A DNA stretch of 64,000 nucleotides, taken from Conexibacter sp. SYSU D00693 (GTDB lineage: Bacteria > Actinomycetota > Thermoleophilia > Solirubrobacterales > Solirubrobacteraceae). Position 1 is the first letter of the stretch; the number at the start of each line of letters is the position of its first letter. The notes beneath the pieces are model-generated. The model was not told the DNA's origin. It made no database searches and was given only the letters and a program-made list of their open reading frames with translations. The stretch covers positions 2,852,001 through 2,916,000 of the forward strand of contig NZ_CP070950.1 in NCBI RefSeq assembly GCF_017084525.1, given 5' to 3'. The position numbers and the translations under genes are program-made. This document shows, piece by piece, positions 31,564 to 40,400 of the stretch.

Positions 31564-32856
31564 CTACTTGCCGGCCTTGGCGATCGCGTCGGCGAAGGCC
31601 TTGGCGGCGATCTTCTCGCCGGCCGGGGACAGGTGCACGCCGTCAGGGTCACGGACGTTCTGGCCGTCCACCTCCTGGCGGTACTCGGGGCCGAAGACCT
31701 GGTCGAGGCGCACGAGCTTGACCGTCGGGACGGCCGAGGCCATCCGGATGATCGCCTCGTTGACGACGTCGACGATCTCCTTCTGGTCCTTCAGCTTGGG
31801 CGGCGGGATCGTCGCCCAGAAGACCGAGCCGCGGTCGCCGCGGCTGTAGGTCTCGGCCATGTCGGTGATGCGGCGGGTGTACTCGTCGCGCCACGGCTGC
31901 TCGCAGCAGGCGACCTTGGCGCCGAAGGGCGTGGTCATCTCGAAGCCGTCGTTGCCGCCGAGGAAGACCACGGTGACCGTCGGCTTGTGGTTCTTGACCT
32001 GCGTGCGCGCGGTGGCGGTCCAGGGCTGGCCGAGGTCCTTCGAGACGCCGGTGCCCGGGCGCGTCTGGCGCACGACGCGGTACTTCGAGCGGTAGCGCTC
32101 GGCCAGCAGGGCGTCGATGCCCTGGACCTGCGAGTCGCCCGTGACGACCATGACGGGCAGCGCGGCCTTCGGCGCGGGCTTGCCGACGCCCACCTTCTTG
32201 TGGGTGTGCTTGCCGGCGATCTTGAGGTCGATGTCCAGGAGGCCCTTGCGCTTGCCGATCGTGCGGGTGACCGAGGCGGTCGTCTGGCCCGCGGCGAGCT
32301 TGACGCGCTTGCACCAGCGCGCCGTGCCGGTCTGGTTGAGGCAGACCTTGAGGAGCTGGTTGCCCAGCTGCCAGGTGTCCTTGAGCCCGATGGTGATCCG
32401 GGCGCCCGGCTTGACCTGGCTGGGCGAGGTGATCTTGATGCGCGTGTCGCACGAGGGCGTCTGCGCGTCGACCTCGGCCTGGAGGTCGCGGCCGTCCTTC
32501 GTCTTGATGGCGGCGCGGAACCTGCGCTCGGTGCGGTCGCAGCGCCACGGCAGCGCCGGGAGGCTGGCCGCGCCTGTCGGGCCCTGGCCCTTGGGATCGA
32601 CCGAGGTGGCCTCGCCGAGGACCTCGACCTGGTCGCCGACGAGCTCCTGGAAGGTGACGATGGAGTCGACGGGCGAGAGCGCGAGCAGGTTGATGTGCGC
32701 GCCGTCGACGTTGACCGACAGCAGCGGCGCGGGCTCGTCCGCGGCGGTCGCCAGGCTCACCGGCAGGCCGATGGCGGCGAGGGCCGCCACGGCGATGAGG
32801 AGGCGCTGGACCACGCGGCGCAGGACAGGGGTGGTCGACGGCTTGCGGGACGGCAT
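31564..32856 (-). CDS. Secreted SGNH hydrolase with N-terminal beta domain
   Basis: 430-aa exported protein. Signal peptide RLLIAVAALAAIGLPVSLATA, then about 200 residues of probable beta structure with cysteine pairs (WRCDRTERRF, TPSCDTRIKI, KVCLNQTGTARWCKRV), then a C-terminal SGNH domain from about residue 215: VMVVTGDSQVQGIDA, VVFLGGNDGFEM, and RDPDGVHLSPAGEKIAA. The last two blocks closely resemble the SGNH protein at 28600, so these are paralogues within one locus. I used the ATG at 32856; upstream in-frame codons reach 32928 but overlap the divergent sigma gene and give no signal peptide at the start. Confidence 0.82.
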   Translation of the reverse strand: MPSRKPSTTPVLRRVVQRLLIAVAALAAIGLPVSLATAADEPAPLLSVNVDGAHINLLALSPVDSIVTFQELVGDQVEVLGEATSVDPKGQGPTGAASLPALPWRCDRTERRFRAAIKTKDGRDLQAEVDAQTPSCDTRIKITSPSQVKPGARITIGLKDTWQLGNQLLKVCLNQTGTARWCKRVKLAAGQTTASVTRTIGKRKGLLDIDLKIAGKHTHKKVGVGKPAPKAALPVMVVTGDSQVQGIDALLAERYRSKYRVVRQTRPGTGVSKDLGQPWTATARTQVKNHKPTVTVVFLGGNDGFEMTTPFGAKVACCEQPWRDEYTRRITDMAETYSRGDRGSVFWATIPPPKLKDQKEIVDVVNEAIIRMASAVPTVKLVRLDQVFGPEYRQEVDGQNVRDPDGVHLSPAGEKIAAKAFADAIAKAGK

Positions 32857-32897
32857 CCGGAGCAGTATCGGCCAAAGCGCCACCTTCTTGATGCAGC

Positions 32898-33491
32898 ATG
32901 ACCAGGAGGTCAGCACGAGGACCGTCACAGGAGGGGGCGCCGGAGCGATCTGGGGACGTGCGCCTCGACGATGCCGACGACGCCGCGCTGCTGGCCGCGA
33001 CCGACCTGGTCGCGGAGCGCTTCGCCGTCTTCTACCGCCGCCACGTCGACACGGTGCTGCGCTTCCTGGCGCGGCGCGGGGTCGACGCGGCGACCGCCGC
33101 CGACCTCACGGCGGAGGTCTTCGCGACCGCCTACCTCCAGCGCCGGCGCTACGAGCCGCGGCGGGGGGACGCACGGGCGTGGCTGCTGACGATCGCCGCG
33201 CGCCGCCACGCCGACCTCGCGCGCCGCTGGAGCCGCGAGAAGCGGGCCGTGGCGGCGCTGGCGCTGCAGGTCCCGGCGCTCACCGAGGACGACGTGGCGG
33301 GCTGGTCGGCCCTCGTGGCCGCCGTCGAGGAGCTGCCCGCGGGCCAGCGCGAGGCGGTCCGCGAGCGCGTGCTCGAGGACCGCGCCTACGACGACATCGC
33401 CGCGCGCCAGGGCCTCAGCGAGGCCGCGGTGCGCCAGCGCGTCAGCCGTGGGCTGGCCACCCTGCGAACCCGACTGGAGGACGACCGATGA
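32898..33491 (+). CDS. ECF RNA polymerase sigma factor
   Basis: 197-aa ECF sigma. Region 2: FAVFYRRHVDTVLRFLARRG and ADLTAEVFATAYLQRRRY; region 4: LPAGQREAVRERVLEDRAYD then DIAARQGLSEAAVRQRVSRG. The ATG at 32898 is followed by a GGAGG-containing stretch and GTG at 32958 is an alternative start just before the sigma-2 domain. The gene overlaps the next one by 4 nt (ATGA), a membrane protein of the CU044_5270 type that commonly accompanies such sigma factors. Confidence 0.9.
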   Translation: MTRRSARGPSQEGAPERSGDVRLDDADDAALLAATDLVAERFAVFYRRHVDTVLRFLARRGVDAATAADLTAEVFATAYLQRRRYEPRRGDARAWLLTIAARRHADLARRWSREKRAVAALALQVPALTEDDVAGWSALVAAVEELPAGQREAVRERVLEDRAYDDIAARQGLSEAAVRQRVSRGLATLRTRLEDDR

Positions 33492-34441
33492 AGGACTTCA
33501 CCACCGCCCTGGAGCACGACCTCGTCCGGGCGATCACCGCCCACGAGGCGACGGCCGCGACCGGCAGGCGTCTGACACCTGCCGCCCCGGCAGCTGTCAG
33601 CCGCCGGCCGGGGAGGTGGGTGGTCGGGGTGCCGGTGGCGGCGCTGGCGGCCGTCGCCCTGGTCGCGCTGCTGCCCGCGGGCGGCCCGGGCGCCGGCACG
33701 AGCGCCGCGTCGGTGCTGCGAGCCGCGGCGGCGTCCGCGGCGACCGGGGGCGAGGAGGGCTTCGGCGGGGTGCGGTGGGTGCGCTACACGGTGCGCCGCA
33801 CGCAGCCGGTGATGGCGTTCGTCGCCGAGGGCCAGCCCTGGCGCCAGGAGGGTCGCGTGACCGACGAGCAGGACGCGGCGACGTGGGTCGACGCCGACTG
33901 GCAGGGCGTCACGCGCCACGAGCCGGGCCGGCTGGTCGAGGCGTCCGGGACCGGCAGGGCCGTCGACGACGCCGTCGCGAGCCCCGGCGTCCCGGCCGGC
34001 GAGGAGCCCTACCGGCGCGCGGAGGACGCGATCGACCGCGTCGACCTGCGCCGCCTGCCGCGCGAGGCCGCCGGGCTCGAGGCCGCGCTGCGCGCCGCCC
34101 GGCGCCCGGGCCTCGACGCGGCCACCGCGCGCTGGGACCTCGTCGTCTCCGTCGTGCGGCTCCTGTCGTTCGCCAACGCCCCCGCCGACCTGCGCGCCGC
34201 CGCCTTCGGGGTCCTGGGACGTCTCGAGGGCGCCCGGGCGCTGGGCGAGCAGCGCGACAGCCGCGGCCGCGCCGGCCAGGGGGTCGAGTTCGACGTCACC
34301 CCGGACCAGCGCGTGCGCCTCGTCGTCGACCCGGGCAGTGGCGACCTGCTCGAGACGACGACGTCCACGCCCGGCGGCTACGACACGCGCGTGACGTTCG
34401 ACGCCAGCGCGCGCGTCGAGCGCGCCGGGCAGACGCCCTAG
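33488..34441 (+). CDS. CU044_5270-like membrane protein, sigma-associated
   Basis: 317-aa protein with a cytoplasmic N-terminus of about 45 residues, one membrane helix (WVVGVPVAALAAVALVALLP) and an external domain of about 250 residues. The start MKDFTTALEHDLVRAITAHE and the end RLVVDPGSGDLLETTTSTPG match the CU044_5270-type proteins encoded next to ECF sigma factors in actinobacteria. It may be an anti-sigma factor or an envelope sensor; no zinc-finger motif is present. Translationally coupled to the sigma gene. Its TAG stop shares CTAG with the stop of the giant RHS gene. Confidence 0.75.
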   Translation: MKDFTTALEHDLVRAITAHEATAATGRRLTPAAPAAVSRRPGRWVVGVPVAALAAVALVALLPAGGPGAGTSAASVLRAAAASAATGGEEGFGGVRWVRYTVRRTQPVMAFVAEGQPWRQEGRVTDEQDAATWVDADWQGVTRHEPGRLVEASGTGRAVDDAVASPGVPAGEEPYRRAEDAIDRVDLRRLPREAAGLEAALRAARRPGLDAATARWDLVVSVVRLLSFANAPADLRAAAFGVLGRLEGARALGEQRDSRGRAGQGVEFDVTPDQRVRLVVDPGSGDLLETTTSTPGGYDTRVTFDASARVERAGQTP

Positions 34442-37400
34442 GGCGCGGCGGCCGGCGCGGGCGCGGCCGCCGCGAGGTTGGCGGCGGGCTGCGGTCCTCC
34501 GCCGGCCCCGGCCGCGCCGCCGCCGGCGGCCCCACCGACCGCGCCGGCGCCCGCGGCGGCAGCGCTCGCCTTCGGGGTGCCGGAGATGCCCGGAGGTGCC
34601 GCCACCTTGCTGTCGGACCAGTCGGCGTGGTCGGTCCCCGCCCGGGCGCCGGTGCGCAGCGACCAGGCCTCGAAGCCCAGCGTCGGCGAGAACAGCACGT
34701 CCTTGACCTTGAACGCGCCCTGCGTGCGGATGTCGAACAGCGGCTTGGCCTCGAGGTGCGAGCCGAGGCGCGCGACCGAGACGCCGGGACCGTCGATGGC
34801 CGACAGCAGGCGGATGCGCACGCGCGAGTCGGGCAGCGCCACCTGCTGGGTCGTCGCCTGCCCGGAGGCCTGGCCCGCCGGTGCGCCGGGCGCCGGGCCC
34901 GCCGCCGCGGCCTGCTGGGCCGCCGGGACGACGCCCGCCACCCAGCCGCCCTGGGCCTGCTGGCCCGCCGCGCCCGCCGGCCGCGCGCCGAGCAGCGTCT
35001 GCTGGGCGGCGCCCGCCGCCGGACGGGCCGGCCGCCACGTCGGCCGCGCGGCGACCCACGGCGAGGACGACACGTCGCGCTGGACGCCGAGGCCGCCCGC
35101 CTGCGCGTCCTGGATGCTGGCGCTCTGCCGGCCGCTCGGGTCGACGAGCCGCACGGGGTTGTCCTCCGCGTAGCTGTAGGCCGGCAGCAGGGCCGGGTCG
35201 TCCAGCACCGCCTCGGGCTGCTCGTCGAGGACCGGGTCGGGCTCGTAGAAGCCCTGGTCGCGCGGGTCGTACCAGCGCGGGCCCAGGCGGGTCACGCCGA
35301 GGTCGGCCTCGCGGAACGACGCGAGCGGGCCGAAGGGCGCCACGGGCGTCTGCGGCTTGTTCGGGGTGATCCACGGCTCGCCGCTGACCAGCCACTCCGT
35401 GCGCTGCACGAGCGCCCCGCCGTCGCCGGTGACGACCTCGACGTTGCCCTGCAGGTCCCGGCTCAGCCACTGCCGGCGCAGCGCGCCGGTCTCGTCGGTC
35501 GAGCTCGTCGCCAGGAGCTGGCCGCCGGCGAAGATCGACTTCGTCTTCGTCGTCCCCGCCTGCACGAGGTAGCGGTCGTCGACGAACCACTGCTCGGCCC
35601 GGCTGCCGCCGCCCAGCACGTTGGGGTCCAGGACGATGGCCAGCCGGCCGTCGGCGTCGTAGGTGAGCTCGCGTGTCTTCTGCGCCGGTCCGGTCATCGA
35701 CCGCGCCTGGCCGTCGGCGTAGCGCGCGATCGCGCGCCGGTCCTGCGGCAGGGCGCGCACCCAGCTCGTCAGGCGGCCGTCGGCGTCGTAGGTGAACGTG
35801 CGGTCGTTGGCCCGCGTGACGCGGTGCGACCCGCCCGGGGCGTAGGTGAAGGCCGTCGTGTAGGTCGTGGCGGCGACCGGCGACGCCGAGCGGTCGTTCG
35901 GCCCGTCGTACTGGCCGTCGAGCTGCGCCTTGCGCGCGATGTTGCCCGCCGCGTCGTACTCGAGGGCGATCGACGCCTCACGCCGGTTGCCCGCCTTCTG
36001 CTGGCGGACCTCGAGCGCGGAGGTGAGGCGATGCAGGCCGTCGTAGCCGTAGGTGTCGGTGCCGGGGCTGCCCGCACCGCTCTCCTGGACGACCGGGAGG
36101 TCGTGGTCGACGCGCAGCGGGTTGCCGACGCCGTCGTAGGTCACCGCCAGGTCCTGGAGCTCCGTGGTCCCGGACGTCGTGACCTGGCGCTTGAGGCGCT
36201 GGACCGTGTCGTAGTCCCACGTCGTGCGCACGCCGTTGCCGGCGACCTGCACGCGCTTGTGGTGCAGCTCGTCGTACTCGAGCGCGTCGAGGTACCGCGT
36301 CGTGCGCGAGCCGAGCTTGCCCTCCATCCCGCGCAGCAGGCCGCCCGCGTCGTGGTCGTGGCGCAGCACCTCGCCGTCGGGGTAGGTCAGCTCCTGCAGG
36401 CGGCCCAGGCCGTCGAAGGCCGCCGTCGTGAGGAAGGTGCGGTTGACGTGCTCCTCCTCGCGCCCCGGGCCCACGCGCATCGTCGTGCGCTGGCCCGCGA
36501 CCTCGCCGACGGGGCCGTAGGCGAAGACCCGCTCACCGGCGCCGTCCTTCACCGACGCCACGCGGCCCGCGCGGCGCTCGGGCGCGCCCTGGTCGCCGTA
36601 GGCGTAGGTGACGTCCGGCGTGCCCGTCGGGTTGTCGACCGCGACGAGCCGCTCGGCGTCGTAGCGCATCGCGATCTCCTGCCCGCGGGCGCGCAGCGTC
36701 GGGGTGACCTTGGCCACCTCGTTGCCCGCGGCGTCGAAGCGGTGCTGGACCAGGCCGGTGTCGGGCCCGCGCGAGGCGGTCCGCCGCCCGGCGAGGTCGT
36801 AGGTGTGCTCGGTCGTCGCGCCGCCCGGCTCGTCGACGCGGGTGAGCTGGCCGAGCGCGTCGTAGCCGAAGCGCGTGCGCCGCGTGCTGCCGTCGGCCGG
36901 CAGCTCGTCGGAGGCGCGCAGGTTGCCGCGCGCGTCGGCGTACGAGCGCTGGCGCTTGCCCGCCGCGTCGGTGACGGTCTCCTGGCTCAGCGTGGCGCCG
37001 AACGCCTCCGCGCCGCCGAAGCCGTACTCCGTCGTCGTCGAGGTGCCGTCGGGCCGCTGGAGCTTGGTGACGCGGTCCAGCAGGTCGTACGTCGTGGCCG
37101 TGGGCGCGACGGACGACCGCGCGGGGTTCAGCACGTGCGCGGTGCCCAGCGGCTCGGTCGTGGGACGCCACTGGCGCACGATGCGCCCGAGCGCGTCGCG
37201 CTCGCGCGCGCCCGAGACCACCATCACGTCCTGCGCGCTCTGGCCGGTGCGCGCGACCGTCGCGTCCTCCTTGGTCTGCACCTCGCGGCCCAGGCCGTCG
37301 ACGAACGTCGCGGTCTCGATCGGGTCGTTCGGATGGTCGACGTCGTGGTGGCGGGCGAACGCCATGGGCGTGTCGGCGCCGAGGCGGTACTCGTAGCCGA

Positions 37401-40400
37401 TGGTCGCCGTGCCGCCGCCCTGCTCGTAGGGCCCGGTCATCGACGCGAGGCGCCCCACGTCGTCGTACGTGTAGGTCGTCCTGTCGCCCGAGGCGTTCGT
37501 GCGCGAGGCGACCCCGCCGAAGCGCGGGTCGTAGGTCGCGCTCGCGGTCACGCCGTGGCCGTCGGTGACCTTGGCGACCTGCGCGTGCTGGTGGTCGTCG
37601 AACTCGTAGGTGACCGACTGGCGGCCGCCGTCGGCGCCGACCGGGCGGTCGAGCTGGGCGAAGTTGCCCCAGTCGTCGTAGCCCTGCTCGGTGACGGCCC
37701 AGTCCCCCTCGCCCAGGCGCTCCTTGAGCTCCGTGTAGCCGCCGTTGATGCAGAGGTCCTTGGCGCCGTCGCGCTCGCGCAGGAGCTTGCCGGTGCCGTC
37801 GCGGACGGTCATGCGCGCGGGCATGGAGACCCACGTCGCGCAGCGGTCCGGGTCCCACAGCGGCGAGATGCGGCCCTCCGGCGTCGTCGTCGGGCAGCCG
37901 CTGCCGTCGTTGTCGCACGAGGAGGGCGTGATCTCGAGGACGAGGTCGTCGGCCGGGTCGTCGGGCTCGCCGACGTCGACCTGCTTGACGACGTTGCCCA
38001 GGTCGTCGTAGTCGAACGTGTTCCACGTGCGCTTGCGCTCGGCGCCCGAGGCGTCGAAGCGGCGCTCCTCGAGCCTCGCGCGCTGGGGCGAGGCCGCCAG
38101 CGACAGGAGGTCCACGCCCGTGCGCCCGGTGAAGTCGATCGGCTCGCCGTCCTCGAGGTCGACGACCTCCCACTCGCTGCGCGACTCGCGCAGCGGCTTG
38201 TCGTCGGCGTCCGTCACCCGCTCCTTGCTCAGCAGGCCGCCGACGAAGACGTTGTCGTTGAGGTACGTGCGCTCGGTCTTGCGCAGCACCGGGTCGTCGA
38301 GCACGTCCCCGTCGCCCTGGAAGTCGCGCTCGACCTCGGTGACCTTGCCGTAGTCGAGCTGCTCGCGCTCGAGCGGGTCGTAGGTCGAGTCCTCGTAGCT
38401 GAAGGTGCTGAGCTGGACGTCCTTGCCGTCCCCGGGCCGGCCGTCGTCGACCTCGACGGACGCCAGCGCCCACTGCGACAGCGGCTGGTCGACCTGGTTG
38501 CCCTCGCGGCGGTAGCCGAGGCGGACCTGGCCGCCCAGCGTGTTCGTGACCGACTTGAGGAGGTTCGTGCGCCCGCGGCGGTTGAGGCGCACCTCGAGCT
38601 CGGAGTCGCTGTCGGAGCGCACGGAGTCCGGGTAGCCGTCGCCGTTGACGTCGGTGACCTGGACGTTGGCGTTGGAGACCTCGCGGTTCACGTGGACGCC
38701 CGGGTTCACGATGATGTAGCAGAGCGGCGAGGGCAGGCAGAGCGGCCCGATCCCGTAGGTGAAGTCGAAGCCGCCGCCGAGCCCGCGGCTGTGGCTCTGG
38801 GCGATCTGCTCGCCCGTGCCGACCTCGACGCCGCTCACCCCGACCGACCCCTCGAGCCAGTCGCCGTAGTCGATCTCGTCGAGCAGCCCGGCGCCCGAGC
38901 CGAAGGCGACCTTCACGTCCTCGCCGTCGCGGCGCAGGCGGTCCAGCACGCCGTCGCCGTCGAGGTCGACCCAGGAGGTGCCCTGGATCGTCACGCCCTC
39001 GTTGTAGGCCAGGCCGCCCGAGAACTCCTTGTTGTTGTACTGGAAGCCCACGGACGCGCCGAGGCTGCCGGAGAACGACTGGCCGATCTCGAAGCCGCCG
39101 TCGGCCCACGGGATCGCCCCGGCGAAGTCGTAGCCCTTGTTGAGCTTCACCGACACGCCGTCGCCGTCGACGATGACCTTGTCGGGCAGGCCGTCGCCGT
39201 TGACGTCGGCGAGGTCCTCCTCGAACTTGGGCAGGTCGCCGGGCATGTCGTCCAGGCCACCGCCCCACGCGGCGTTGGGCGGGCCGTTGGTGACCGACGT
39301 CTCGATGCCCAGGGAGCCGCCGATGTTGTAGCCCCACTCGGCCTTGTCGGCGTCGCCCGCCGCGGGCCCGCCGCCGGCCGCGCCGGTGCCGCCGGGCCGG
39401 CCCGCGCCGATCTTCGGCGACGAGCCGCCCGCGCTGGAGGACGCCGCGCCCTGGGCGGTGTTCGACTCGCCCTTCGCGTTGGCCTTGTGGCCCACCGGCG
39501 AGCCGGAGAAGCCGGCGTTGGCGGTGTAGGAGACGTCCTGGCCGACGGGGTCGACGCCGCTGCCCTCGGGCTCGTCGCTGTAGGCCCCGCGCGGGCCCGT
39601 GTACTTGACGTAGTCGGGCGAGACGATGTCCGGGAACCCGTCGCCGTTCATGTCGAGGTAGTCCAGGAGGCTGAAGCTCGGCCCGGCGCCGATCGACACC
39701 GTCGCGCCGGCCACGCCGGCGGTCAGCGCGAAGCCGGGAGCGGCGAGGCCGACGCGGCGCACGGCGCGCACGCCCTCGCCGGTCTGGTCGGCGCCCGGCT
39801 GCTGCACGGCCTCCGGGTCGTCGACGCCCTTGCGCGAGGCGCGCATGAAGCCGGCGCCGCCGACGATGTTGTCCTTCGCCCCGCGCCACACCGGGGCGAG
39901 GCCGGTCTGCCGGCCGTCCTGGTCGAGCAGCGGCAGGAGGTAGGGCGTGAACGGGAAGGCCCGGCCGCGCACCGGGTTGATGTAGCTCTCGTCGGCGCGC
40001 TCGAAGTCGGTCGGCGCGCGCTCGGGGAAGTCCGTGCGGCGGAACTCGAAGGCCTGCTCGTTGATCGGCGCCGTGGCGGGGTCGTCGACGCTGTCGTAGC
40101 CCGCGTAGCCCCAGCCGCGGTAGGGCAGCGGGAAGTAGCCCTGGACGCCCGCGAAGCGCCGGCTGTGGGGCAGCGGGTCGAAGCCGGGGATCGGGAACGG
40201 GCCGTAGGTGACCTGCGTCGACTTGACCACCCGCTCGGCCATCGGGTCCGGGAAGGTGAGCTCGAGGAAGACGTCCTCGAAGTCGTCCTTGTCGAACTCG
40301 AGCGTGCCCACCGTGATCGTGTGGGTGTCGCTGGACTCGATGGTCATCCAGCGCTTGCCCAGGAGCTTGCCGCGGGCCTTGGCCGAGAGCAGGACCTTCG

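Noticed and set aside
34438..35160. A classical polymorphic toxin tip and immunity gene at the RHS C-terminus.
   Set aside because: The tail is low complexity, no toxin motif is visible, and no gene follows on the same strand.
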